Below are positions 34,378 to 43,193 of a stretch of DNA of 64,000 nucleotides, piece by piece. The stretch is from Limimaricola sp. G21655-S1 (GTDB lineage Bacteria; Pseudomonadota; Alphaproteobacteria; Rhodobacterales; Rhodobacteraceae). The notes below the pieces were generated by a model. The model did no database searches and was not told the DNA's origin. It worked only from the letters and a program-made list of their open reading frames with translations. Made by a program: the position numbers and the translations under genes. Position 1 is the first letter of the stretch. Each line of letters starts with the position of its first letter. Location of the stretch: contig NZ_JAPWGO010000006.1 of NCBI RefSeq assembly GCF_027213785.1, positions 62,001 to 126,000 of the forward strand, in the 5' to 3' direction.

Positions 34378-37299
34378 TCAGGCGAATTCGAGCGTCGTCT
34401 GCCCTTCGAGCGCCGCGAGCTCGACCCGGGAGAAGTGGGCGATCTCGGTCAGGGTCCCGCCGCTTTCGACGAAAAGCGACACGCCGCCGCCCTTCTCCTC
34501 GAAACGCAGGCCGTCCGCCCCGGCGGTGCCGCCCTGCACGACGACCCGGTCGTCCTCGCCGAAATTGTAGACCCGGTCGAGATCGTCGGACCGGGCGGCG
34601 AAGATGATCGTGTCGACCCCGGCGCCGCAGAAGAACGTGTCGCTGCCGGTGCCGCCATCCATTCTGTTCGACCCGTCCTGGCCGAACAGCACGTCGTTGC
34701 CGGCCCCGCCGAACAGCATGTCGTCGCCATCCCCGGCAAAGAGCTTGTCCCGGCCGTCGCCGCCGAACAGCCGGTCGTTGCCGGCGCCGCCATTCACCAG
34801 ATCCTGCCCCGCGCCGCCATCGAGCAGATCGTCGCCATCGGCGCCGATCACCATGTCGGCCCCGGCGCCGCCATAGGCATCGTCATCGCCGGCGCCGCAA
34901 AACAGCCGGTCGTCGCCCAGATCGCCGTGCAGATCGTCGTCGCCCTTGTTGGAGATCAGCAGGTCGTTGCCGCCCTTGCCATCCAGTAGGTTGTGCAGGC
35001 CACGCGCGACCAGCCGATCCTCGCCCTCGGTCCCGAGCGCCTGATAATCGTATCGCGGCGCAGGGGAGGCGGGCGCCTCTGGAAGCGTTGGCGCTGGCTC
35101 CGGCTCCGGCTCAGGTTCCGGTTCCGGCTCTGGCTCTGGCGTCGGCGTCGGTTCCGGCTGGGGCGCCGGTGCCGGCTCGGGTTCCGGTTGGGGCGCCGGT
35201 TCCGGCTCCGATGCTACGGGCGGAGGCGGCGAGGCCTCCTCCTCGGCGGGGGGCGGCGTGACCGGCGCGGGCGCGGGCGGCTCGGCCGGAGTCGCGCCGC
35301 GGTTCAGGATGCCGTCGAGATCGAAGCTCGCATCGCTGAAGACGAACGCCTCGACATTGCTGACAATGCTGGTCGCGGTGGCGCCGCCGAGATTGAAGGA
35401 GAGATCGACGCCCCCCTCGCGGCTCTCGGCCGAAAGCAGCGCCGACGAGGCGAGGTTGAAAACCAGGCGGTCCGTCCCGGCGCCGCCATCGATGCGGTCG
35501 CGGCCGCCGCTGGCCTGCAGCGTGTCGTCGCCGCGCCCCCCGGCAAGGTGGTTGTCCGCCGCCGAGCCGATCAGCAGGTCGTTCGCGTCGCCGCCGAACG
35601 CGTTCTCGATCACGTTCGCCTGCAGGTCCAGCTTGGAGTCGCCGATCCGGCTCTCGGTCTGTCCCGAGAGATCGATCGCGATCGCATGGGTGAGCATCGC
35701 GGCGTTGATCGTGTCGGTGCCGCCATCCTCATCGGTGAGCCGGGCGCGGGTCAGTTGCTCGATCGCGTCGTAGAAGCCCGAGGCGAACTCGTCATTGTAG
35801 AAATAGACGTCGTCGGTTTCCGGTGCGTTGCCCCTGACGGTCAGCTTCGCGCCGATCAGCGCGCCGCTCATCGGGCCGCTGCCATTGTAGTGAAGCAGGT
35901 CGGGGTTGCGGTTGTGGATGTCGATGGTCCAGCTGCCCTTGGAGCTTTCGCCGAAGACGGCGTTGGTGGTGAAGGGGAAGTTGAACAGGCTGCCGCCGCC
36001 GCCCTTGGCCTCGAAATCATAGACCAGCTGGCTGATCGTGCCGTCCGGGCTGGTCAGGAAGATCTCGAGATCGTTGGTGTGGCTCCAGGGCAGCTTCAGT
36101 TCGAGCTGCGCGCTTTCCATCGTCACGTCCTCGGTGAATTCGATCACCGCCCGGATGTGGTCGTTCTGCCCGGCCGTCAGCACGAGGTCGCTGTAGCGCG
36201 TCTCGACCGTTTCGGTCAGCAGGTTGTCGAAGCGCTGCTGGCCTTGCCAGGTTTCGGCCAGCCGCACCGCGTCGTGGAGGTTCAGATAGCCGAAGCCGAA
36301 GCTGTCGGAGAAATGCATGCCGCCGCCGTTGAAATTCGTCGCGGCATTGGTGACCCAGCCATAGCTCACCGAAGACGACGTGCCGAGATCCTCGGCCCGG
36401 GCGGAGAGGGCGAGGATCTCCATCACGTCCCGATAGCCGAGCTGGTCGTTGGCCTCGAGGATCACGGCCGCGGCGGCCGAGACGATCGGCGCCGAGAACG
36501 AGGTGCCGGACATCATTCGCACGCCGCCGCTATAGGGCTCGCTCGTCATGATATCGACGCCGGCGGCGGTGATCAGGAGGTTGGCGCCGAACGAGCTGAA
36601 GGCGGCGGCGTTGCCTTCCTTGTCGGTGGCACCCACGGCGATGGTGAAGGGCGAGTTCTGGTAGCCGTGGTAGTTCGAGGATTGCGAATAGGCCGCGTTG
36701 CCGGCGGAGAACACGACGACGGTTCCGAGCCCGTCGCGGCCATCCTGCACGGCCGTGACCAGCGCCTCGTGGCCGTTGGTGCCGGGCTGCAGGTTGTCCT
36801 GGAAGGCGCGGCTGTAGCTCCAGCTGTTGTTGAGCACGTCGACGGTCCGGCCATGGGTGACCCCGGCCTCGACCTGCGCGACGACGTTGTCGGCGTTGTA
36901 GTCGAGAGCGAAGCTCGCCACCTTGGCCCCATGGGCGACGCCGACGGTGCCGAGGCCGTTGCCGCGTTCGGCGGCGATGACGCCCGCGACCATGGTGCCA
37001 TGCGCGTCCGGATAGGCGCTGCGGTCCCAGACCGGGGTGGTGCCGCCGGTGCCGAGATCGATGTCGCGGCCGGCGTCGTAATTGTCGTCGATATCGCCAT
37101 GTGCATAGTTGATGACCGAATCCAGCACGCCGACGGTGATGCCCGCGCCGGTGTAGTCCGCCCAGACGGATTCGGCGTCGATCGACATCTTCGACAGGTA
37201 GGGGCGGTCGAAGTAGTACTGCGCCCCGGTATTCGGATCACTGAAGGAGGAATTCGGGGCGAGCGGCGGCGGCAAAATCGACGAACTGAACTGAGACAT
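34378..37299 (-). CDS. Secreted S8 (subtilisin/kexin-like) protease with P-domain and RTX repeats
   Basis: A 973-residue protein. The peptidase S8 domain (about 40-360) has the triad Asp60 (VGVLDSVIN), His100 (HGTMVAG) and Ser267 (GTSFSAP), with oxyanion Asn158. A proprotein-convertase P-domain follows (about 375-500; LKLPWSHTNDLEIFLTSPDG), then a first RTX-like block (about 560-640), a Glu-Pro repeat linker (about 670-760) and a C-terminal block of nine-residue GGxGxD calcium repeats (about 775-900). No N-terminal signal peptide is present, and the C-terminal RTX layout implies type I secretion. ATG 37299 has GAGGGT upstream. No secretion genes are nearby. It may process surface proteins of the biofilm. 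Confidence 0.92.
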   Translation of the reverse strand: MSQFSSSILPPPLAPNSSFSDPNTGAQYYFDRPYLSKMSIDAESVWADYTGAGITVGVLDSVINYAHGDIDDNYDAGRDIDLGTGGTTPVWDRSAYPDAHGTMVAGVIAAERGNGLGTVGVAHGAKVASFALDYNADNVVAQVEAGVTHGRTVDVLNNSWSYSRAFQDNLQPGTNGHEALVTAVQDGRDGLGTVVVFSAGNAAYSQSSNYHGYQNSPFTIAVGATDKEGNAAAFSSFGANLLITAAGVDIMTSEPYSGGVRMMSGTSFSAPIVSAAAAVILEANDQLGYRDVMEILALSARAEDLGTSSSVSYGWVTNAATNFNGGGMHFSDSFGFGYLNLHDAVRLAETWQGQQRFDNLLTETVETRYSDLVLTAGQNDHIRAVIEFTEDVTMESAQLELKLPWSHTNDLEIFLTSPDGTISQLVYDFEAKGGGGSLFNFPFTTNAVFGESSKGSWTIDIHNRNPDLLHYNGSGPMSGALIGAKLTVRGNAPETDDVYFYNDEFASGFYDAIEQLTRARLTDEDGGTDTINAAMLTHAIAIDLSGQTESRIGDSKLDLQANVIENAFGGDANDLLIGSAADNHLAGGRGDDTLQASGGRDRIDGGAGTDRLVFNLASSALLSAESREGGVDLSFNLGGATATSIVSNVEAFVFSDASFDLDGILNRGATPAEPPAPAPVTPPPAEEEASPPPPVASEPEPAPQPEPEPAPAPQPEPTPTPEPEPEPEPEPEPEPAPTLPEAPASPAPRYDYQALGTEGEDRLVARGLHNLLDGKGGNDLLISNKGDDDLHGDLGDDRLFCGAGDDDAYGGAGADMVIGADGDDLLDGGAGQDLVNGGAGNDRLFGGDGRDKLFAGDGDDMLFGGAGNDVLFGQDGSNRMDGGTGSDTFFCGAGVDTIIFAARSDDLDRVYNFGEDDRVVVQGGTAGADGLRFEEKGGGVSLFVESGGTLTEIAHFSRVELAALEGQTTLEFA

Positions 37300-37744
37300 C
37301 TGACCCTCGTACTCATTCTTATTGTCGTCGCGCCTCGTTCATTCGGACGCGACTTGCCCGGCTTCTGCCCGACCACGCCAAAAGACCCGCCCATCAAGGC
37401 ATCCCGGCGGCCGAACTGCGCAGCCGCGATGGCGGGATTGGGAAACGAGGGTCACGTTTGATCGGTTTGCGCGGACCACATGGCGCCGCGGTTGCTGGAT
37501 GTCGAAGGGGCGGCGTGGCGCTGGTCCCTCGGCGGCGAAGGTTTCCCATGGCGGCAAGAGGCGGTTCGCCGGCATGGCGAAGATCCACCTTGGGTTGCAA
37601 TTAATAGCAGCTGTTACAATCAGATGCGTACCGCTCCCGCCGCGCCAGAGCGGCGGGACATGTTGCGGATCACCGCCCGACCCGGAGGTCCGACAGCCGG
37701 CGCCGGCACCGGACCCGGGAGGGGTCCCCACGGTTTATGGCGGG
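37300..37744. other. Gene-free spacer
   Basis: A 445-base stretch between the sulfotransferase gene and the protease gene, both on the - strand. It contains a perfect 9-base hairpin TCCCGCCGC-gccaga-GCGGCGGGA (37635-37658) without a T-run, and an AT-richer patch at about 37600-37625. It must hold the protease promoter, but I cannot point to it. Confidence 0.45.
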
Positions 37745-38599
37745 TTAAGATTGAGGATTGCTTAAATCGCGATGCGGATCGGTGTCCGGATATGGCCCCG
37801 AATTCGCCACGAACCGCGCGGCGAGCGCGCCATGCGCCGCTTCGCAACGCGCGGCAAGCGCCGCCGAGACCCCGGCCACCGACCCCGATTCGGCCGGGCG
37901 ATCGCTCGGCTCGATTCGCGTATGGCTGGCGCTTCGGATCGGGTCGCCGCCGCCGCCCTTCTGCGTGGCGCGGTGGCTGACATAGCTGTTGGTGAGCGGC
38001 GGATCAAGGCGGAGCCAGTCGCCCAGCCGGGCGACGGTCGCATCGGGATCGCGCAGCAGCGCCTCGGAGGTCACGCCGAACCTGCGGGTGGCAGGAAACC
38101 GGTCCCAGTGGCCGCACAGGGTCTCGACCCGCTCGGCGTAATAGAGCGCGGCGGCCTCGGCGCTGCGGTATTGGTGCATGTCGGTGCGCCGCGCCAGGGC
38201 TTCGATCGAGCGGATCGCCGGGGCCGGGGCGCGCAGCATGAACAGCGCGCGCGCCTCGAAGAACGGCGCATCGGCGGTGACGTCGAGGTGATCGTGCAGC
38301 ACCTTGTCATAGAGCAGATCGGCCCTGAGCGAGAGGGCCCGTCGCAGCGCGAGGTTCACCACCACCTGCCCGAGGCTTTCGGCCCGACCATGCGGCACGT
38401 GGGTCTCGCCGTAACCGGTGATCCGCGGATGGCTGCACAGCACGTTCGACAGCGCGGTGGTCGTGGCCCGCATATGCGACAGCATCAACAGGCAGCGATC
38501 GTAGCGCGCCTGCGGGGCATGCGCGGCAGTCCGGGCGGCGATGCGCTTGATCCCGTTCCTGAGGGTGGTGCGGTCTTGGGGGCGTCGAACCAGCTGCAC
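37745..38599 (-). CDS. Sulfotransferase family protein
   Basis: A 284-residue protein of the Rhodobacterales sulfotransferase group. The N-terminal PAPS-binding region reads RCLLMLSHMRATTTALSNVL, followed by HPRITGYGETHV, which is typical of the group; later RAPAPAIRSIEAL corresponds to the 3'-phosphate-binding region. It probably sulfates a sugar of the polysaccharide using PAPS. No ATG lies near the expected N-terminus; a GTG at 38599 with AGGA nine bases upstream, just after the stop of the preceding polymerase-like gene, is my choice. The frame stays open further upstream, but that part overlaps the better supported gene. Confidence 0.72.
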   Translation of the reverse strand: MQLVRRPQDRTTLRNGIKRIAARTAAHAPQARYDRCLLMLSHMRATTTALSNVLCSHPRITGYGETHVPHGRAESLGQVVVNLALRRALSLRADLLYDKVLHDHLDVTADAPFFEARALFMLRAPAPAIRSIEALARRTDMHQYRSAEAAALYYAERVETLCGHWDRFPATRRFGVTSEALLRDPDATVARLGDWLRLDPPLTNSYVSHRATQKGGGGDPIRSASHTRIEPSDRPAESGSVAGVSAALAARCEAAHGALAARFVANSGPYPDTDPHRDLSNPQS

Positions 38600-38610
38600 G
38601 TGGTAAAATC

Positions 38611-40056
38611 CTATTCCTTGGCAAAGAGGGGCCCCGCTGCACCGGCCGGCTCGGGACGGGCGGGCGTCGCGATCGGGGCGGGACGGCGGTCGCGCAGCCG
38701 CGCATGGGCATAGAGCCCGGCGGCCACCCCCGCCATCGCGTAGAAGGGGGTGTCGAGATTGGGGTAGGGGCGGGCGATCATCGCCTGCAGCACGATCGCC
38801 ATGCAGCCGCTGACCATCGCGGCGCCGGTCCGCGTGGCGGCGCTGTCGAGCCCGCGCAACCCCCGGCCCAGCGTCGCCAGCGCCAGCAGGAACCAGAGCT
38901 GCAGCAGGCTGCCGGGAAGGCCGAAGCTGCCGAGATTGGTCATGATCCAGCTCGACGCCCTGACGCTGCCGATCCCGATGCCGAGCCCGTAACTGTCGGC
39001 GAAGTTGCGCAGCGCCTGCATGTTCCAACTCATCCGCTCGACGCCGGACTCGCTGTCCATCTTGTTGAAGATCAGCGTGTCGAGCACGATCGGCACGCTC
39101 GGCACGAAGTTGTAGATCAGCACCACGCCGCCGATCGCCAGCGGGATCGCCATGCTGAGCCCGAGATAGAGGCTCGCCAAGCCCTGCACCCGCGCCGCCG
39201 AGCGGACATGCCACAGCAAGAACAGCCCGGTGAAGCTCACGAAGGCGACGATCCCCGAGGTGGACATCGAGCGCAGCAGCAGCAGCGCCACGAGGATCAG
39301 CGTCGCGAGCGTCCAGCGCCCGCCGCGATCATCGAACCAGAGTTTCAGCCAGAAGCCATAGAGCCCGACGGTATAGAAGGCATAGGCCGAAGGCTCGGGA
39401 AAGCCGCCGATCAGCCGCCGGATATCCATCAGGCGCTGATCGTCGAGCATGGCGTAATTCATGGTGCGAAAGCCCTCCAGCATCCATGGCAGACCGGCGG
39501 CATGGCTGCCCAGATCGACGAAGGACACCGCCGCGTGCACCATGGTGGAGATGGTCATCGCGCGCAGCGCTTGGTCCGGGCGGCCCCAATAGGCGAAGGC
39601 CGCGGCCAGAAGCACGTAGGACGAGACCGACAGCGCGAAGCGGACGAGCTGGCCGATATTGCTGCCGGTCGGGCGCAGCGGCGCCAGCAAGAAGCTCAGC
39701 CGGCCCTCGATCTGGCCGAGGGTAAAGAACTCGGTCTGGCCGCTGAACACCCGGGGCAGGAACACCGCGCCGATCGTCGCCAGCACCATCAGCAGCATCA
39801 GCGGAAAGCCGGCCCGGGTGGGGCGCATCGTGCCGAACAGCCGCGCGAAGCCCACCGGGCGACCGAGGCAGGCGACCCAGAGCGCGACGACGCAAAGATC
39901 GGTCAAAGACAGGTCGCCAAGGCCCGGGAGCGACAGGGCGGCGGCGCTGCGGAAGGTCATCGAGGCGAAGAACACCCATAGCCCCCGCACCGGCCCGAGC
40001 CAGAGGATGGCGGCGAACATCAGCAGGGCGATGGGCGTGGTCGTCGGGTGCAGCAT
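38611..40056 (-). CDS. Wzy/O-antigen-ligase-like membrane protein
   Basis: A 481-residue integral membrane protein with about twelve hydrophobic segments and a large periplasmic loop (about 320-390) containing WNMQALRNFADSYGLGIGIGSVRASSWIMTN-type sequence. That glycine-rich GLGIGIGSVR segment is the kind seen in O-antigen ligase/polymerase proteins. In a Wzx/Wzc locus it is the likely polymerase joining repeat units. The ATG at 40056 is preferred; a GTG 13 codons upstream (40095) is possible. The sulfotransferase follows after 11 bases, so they are in one transcription unit. Confidence 0.78.
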   Translation of the reverse strand: MLHPTTTPIALLMFAAILWLGPVRGLWVFFASMTFRSAAALSLPGLGDLSLTDLCVVALWVACLGRPVGFARLFGTMRPTRAGFPLMLLMVLATIGAVFLPRVFSGQTEFFTLGQIEGRLSFLLAPLRPTGSNIGQLVRFALSVSSYVLLAAAFAYWGRPDQALRAMTISTMVHAAVSFVDLGSHAAGLPWMLEGFRTMNYAMLDDQRLMDIRRLIGGFPEPSAYAFYTVGLYGFWLKLWFDDRGGRWTLATLILVALLLLRSMSTSGIVAFVSFTGLFLLWHVRSAARVQGLASLYLGLSMAIPLAIGGVVLIYNFVPSVPIVLDTLIFNKMDSESGVERMSWNMQALRNFADSYGLGIGIGSVRASSWIMTNLGSFGLPGSLLQLWFLLALATLGRGLRGLDSAATRTGAAMVSGCMAIVLQAMIARPYPNLDTPFYAMAGVAAGLYAHARLRDRRPAPIATPARPEPAGAAGPLFAKE

Positions 40057-40243
40057 GCGCTCGCCGATAAGGTGATTTACTATGCCGGCGTACACGTATG
40101 AGGCCGCAAGCCCCAGCCCCTAAACGACCCTGTGGCGCCGATCCGTCACGATTTGTCCGTTTCCTGGGCAGGTCGCGATGCGGCGATGCGGATCCCGGCG
40201 CTCCGGAACCGTCCCGTTTCCGACCGCACCCCATGGCGCGGCG

Positions 40244-40269
40244 AAAGCGCCACCTTCCGGTGGCGCTTT
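40244..40269 (-). terminator. Terminator hairpin after the small RTX gene
   Basis: AAAGCGCCACC (40244-40254), TTCC, GGTGGCGCTTT (40259-40269): perfect 11-base arms, 25 bases beyond the RTX gene stop at 40295. Read on the - strand the stem ends in CTTT, so the T-run is short and part of the stem. Confidence 0.65.
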
Positions 40270-40294
40270 GCCGTGGTCCGAATGCCGGGCGGGA

Positions 40295-40891
40295 TCAGAT
40301 GAAGCCGATATCGTCCGCGGTCAGGAGCGCGTTGTGGAACAGCACCGTGGTCTCGCCGTAGACCAGCTTGGTGTGACCGGCCGCGGTCTGCGTCAGGCTG
40401 TAGGTGCCGCCCTGGGTGAGCTCCACCGCGTCGATGCCGACGGCGAAGTCGAACACGTTGTCGCTGCCATCGGCCTTGTCGAAGCGGAAGGTATCGGCGC
40501 CGACCGTACCGTCGAGCGAGCCGTTGCTGTTGTCGCCCCAGAGCCCGTCATTGCCGTCGCCGCCATAGATGATGTCGTCGTCATCCCCGCCGACCACGGC
40601 GTCGTTGCCCTCGTTGCCATAGAGCGTGTCGTTGCCGGCGCCGCCGAACACGAAATCGCGGCTCGCCCCGGCGTCGACGAAGTCGTTGCCATCGCCGGCA
40701 TTGATCACGTCCTGGTTGTGGCCGCTATAGATGATGTCGTCGCCACCCTTGGCGTAGATCTGGTCGTCGCTGCCGGTCGAGCGGATGGTCTCGGAATTGT
40801 TGGTCGCATAGATCCGGGCCGGCGCGACGCCGATTCCCGATGCATTGATATCGCCGCCGTTGCCCTGGACGATGTTGGGTTGGATGGCCAT
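40295..40891 (-). CDS. Small RTX calcium-binding protein
   Basis: A 198-residue secreted-type protein. Residues about 30-125 are back-to-back nine-residue RTX repeats (GGDDIIYSG, AGDGNDFVD, GGAGNDTLYG, GGDDDDIIYGG), which fold as a calcium-bound parallel beta roll. A C-terminal domain (TFRFDKADGSDNVFDFAVGIDAVEL...ADDIGF) resembles the end of RTX adhesins and probably carries the type I secretion signal. There is no enzymatic domain. ATG 40891 is preceded by TTGGAG. Such small RTX proteins sit in several exopolysaccharide loci and may bind the polymer or the cell surface (inference). Confidence 0.85.
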   Translation of the reverse strand: MAIQPNIVQGNGGDINASGIGVAPARIYATNNSETIRSTGSDDQIYAKGGDDIIYSGHNQDVINAGDGNDFVDAGASRDFVFGGAGNDTLYGNEGNDAVVGGDDDDIIYGGDGNDGLWGDNSNGSLDGTVGADTFRFDKADGSDNVFDFAVGIDAVELTQGGTYSLTQTAAGHTKLVYGETTVLFHNALLTADDIGFI

Positions 40892-41273
40892 TCGTCGTTA
40901 CTCCAAAAATGTCTCTTCTTGACGGAAGCCGCCGCGAGGTGGTTCAGGACCGTGCTCATGGAGCACCCGTTAAAGTGCAGACCGCTAACTAGAACAATTA
41001 CTAGCGGTTGTATAATAGGGTGATCGCCCAAAAACAATCAAGTATTGCCTGACTTCTGCCACAATCTCGTGCGCCGCGAACACAAGTAGAGACGCATTCG
41101 CTAACAAAACCCTTATGCATCTCAGCAACTTGCTCGATGATCACGCGGATGTGTCCGTCGACTATTCTTGGAGGGTGCCTGAACTTAGGGCGCCGCCTAT
41201 TGTCTGGGGACACCACGCGACGGCGGAAGACAGGCGCCGAGTGATCCTTAGAAAACCGTTCAAGGACAATAAC
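40892..41273. other. AT-rich divergent control region
   Basis: A 382-base spacer between the small RTX gene and the glycoside hydrolase gene, much richer in A and T than the genes. No coding sequence is supported in it. The main feature is an inverted repeat followed by a TATAAT box (see next entry). Confidence 0.55.
40981..41016 (+). promoter_or_regulatory. Inverted repeat with consensus -10 box
   Basis: ACCGCTA (40981-40987) and TAGCGGT (41002-41008) are perfect 7-base arms around 14 AT-rich bases. TATAAT follows at 41011-41016, a perfect -10, in a region where consensus boxes are rare. The repeat occupies the -35 position, where no TTGACA-like sequence is seen, as expected for a promoter driven or blocked by a bound regulator. 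It would drive the hydrolase gene at 41274. Confidence 0.5.
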
Positions 41274-42995
41274 ATGAGACCTATCTCGGAGAAGACGCGC
41301 CGAGCCGTGTGGCCGGTTCTGGCCTGTCTGCTGGCGCAGGTTGCGGGCGCGGATACGGCGCCTGTCATTTCGGCCAATTCCGGATTCCAGGCCGGTCCAC
41401 ACCATCAGGTTGAGGGGCGGCTCGATGCGCTCGGCCTCGATTCGCTGCGCGACGGCGTGGTCTGGGGGCGAATCGAATCGCAACCCGGGATCTATGATTT
41501 CGACCGCCAGAACCAGCACGGCATCGCCGCGCTGATCGCGGCGGGCCAGGCCGGATCGATCACTATCTATCCCCGCAACCCGCTCTATGAATCCGGCAAC
41601 ACGCTGATGGGCGAAGAGGGGATCGCAGCCTTCGCGCGATTCGCCTCCGAGTTGAAGATACGTTTTCCCCAGATCGACACGATCCAGGTCGGGAACGAGT
41701 TCAATTCCGCCTCGTTCCAGACCGGGCCGGCGCGCGAGATGGCGCCGCTGGAACGGGCGCGCCTGCATGCGAGGCATCTCGCCGCGCTGGCTTCGCGGCC
41801 GGAGCTCGAAGGCGTGCGGATCCTCGGCGGCTCGACCCATTCGATCGCCGCCGGATACGTCTGGGAGGTGCTCGATGCCGGTGGGGCGGCGCATATGGAT
41901 GCGGTCGCGGTGCATCCCTACACCACGCCGGCCGAGCATATCCCCGGCGAGATGGCGGTGCTGCGGCGCCACCCGGAGATGGCGGGGCTCGAGATCGAGG
42001 CGACGGAGTTCGGAACGACCGATATCGACGCCGCGCCGGACCTGTTCTGGCGCAACTACTGCATGATGGCGATGGCCGGGGTGCGCCGGGCCGTCTGGTA
42101 TTCCCTTGAAACCCGTGGCGACGGCTATGCCGCGGTGCTGGGCGAGGATTTCGGCCTGACCCCGGTCGGGCGGGCGCTGATGCTGGCGCATGAAGAGGCG
42201 CAGGGCCGCGAGGTCGAGCCGTTCCGGCCCGATCCTTATACCTATGGTTGCCGCTTCGGCCCCGAATTGGCGGTGCTGTGGGGCGAGCGCCGCGAAGTGC
42301 AGATGCTCGATGACGGCATCGAGCTGCTGACCGGCGCGCTCGATCCCATCGCCGGGCCGCCGGTTCTGAACCCGCAACGGGTGCTGGTGCTGCGCGCGCC
42401 GGGCGGCGCGGTCGATCCCTATGCGGATCTCGTGCTCGGGCCCCATGATCTGCGGGCCGACAGCTACCACGAGTTCGAGCGGCCGGTCGCGGGCGGGCGG
42501 GCCGTGGATCGCGACACGGTCGGGTTCGACCGCTACGTGATCCGCGATGGCCGGATGTACGACCTGTCGACCTGTCCGGGCCAGCAGGCCCCCGGCACGC
42601 CGTGGCGGCCCTATCTGTGCAACGCCGATCTGCCGCGCTTCGTGCTGAAGCCCGAGGACTTCACCCTCGGCGGACCGGTCTCGCTGGTGCATCGCTACAA
42701 CCCCGCCGAGGCGGGTGCGCTCATGGTCGAGGTCGAGATCGGCATGCACCGGATCAGCCGCAGCGGCGTCGGCGTGGCGCTGCAGGTCGACGGGCATCCC
42801 CATGAACGCCGGGTGGTGGAGCAGGGCGCGGAGCGGCTGGTCTTCGGCCCGTTCGAGGCCCGCCCCGGCGCGCCGGTGCATATCGTGATCGACTCGAATG
42901 ACGATCCCGGCGGCGATATCGGAACCCTGCGGATCAGGGTGCGCGATGCCGGTCCCGCGATCGCGCCGATGGGACCCGGGCTCGCGCCCACGTAA
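41274..42995 (+). CDS. Secreted GH39-like glycoside hydrolase
   Basis: A 573-residue exported protein with a signal peptide (RRAVWPVLACLLAQVAGADTA, cut after about residue 26). A clan-A beta/alpha-barrel covers about 35-330: GVVWGRIESQPGIYDF, GNEFN with the likely acid/base Glu142, and EATEFG with the likely nucleophile Glu245. The C-terminal 230 residues form beta-rich domains with no recognised name. Its pattern is like PslG and other hydrolases found in exopolysaccharide clusters, which trim or release polymer in the periplasm. ATG 41274 has AAGGA eight bases upstream. The exact glycosidic bond is unknown. Confidence 0.8.
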   Translation: MRPISEKTRRAVWPVLACLLAQVAGADTAPVISANSGFQAGPHHQVEGRLDALGLDSLRDGVVWGRIESQPGIYDFDRQNQHGIAALIAAGQAGSITIYPRNPLYESGNTLMGEEGIAAFARFASELKIRFPQIDTIQVGNEFNSASFQTGPAREMAPLERARLHARHLAALASRPELEGVRILGGSTHSIAAGYVWEVLDAGGAAHMDAVAVHPYTTPAEHIPGEMAVLRRHPEMAGLEIEATEFGTTDIDAAPDLFWRNYCMMAMAGVRRAVWYSLETRGDGYAAVLGEDFGLTPVGRALMLAHEEAQGREVEPFRPDPYTYGCRFGPELAVLWGERREVQMLDDGIELLTGALDPIAGPPVLNPQRVLVLRAPGGAVDPYADLVLGPHDLRADSYHEFERPVAGGRAVDRDTVGFDRYVIRDGRMYDLSTCPGQQAPGTPWRPYLCNADLPRFVLKPEDFTLGGPVSLVHRYNPAEAGALMVEVEIGMHRISRSGVGVALQVDGHPHERRVVEQGAERLVFGPFEARPGAPVHIVIDSNDDPGGDIGTLRIRVRDAGPAIAPMGPGLAPT

Positions 42996-43193
42996 ACCGT
43001 CTATACACCTTGACCGTGTGGTATGCAGCAGCGTAGCAATCGCAGCGAGCGTGGCCCGGGTGGCGTCCGCTCTGTCGTTCCGCTGGCCCGACGGGTTGGC
43101 GGCGGCGACTGGCGCCATCCCTGAGGCGCCTTGTTGTTTACGAGGTATCGCAGCCGCCGGTTCCGGCGGGCCTGCAAGAGAACGAGTTTTGCC

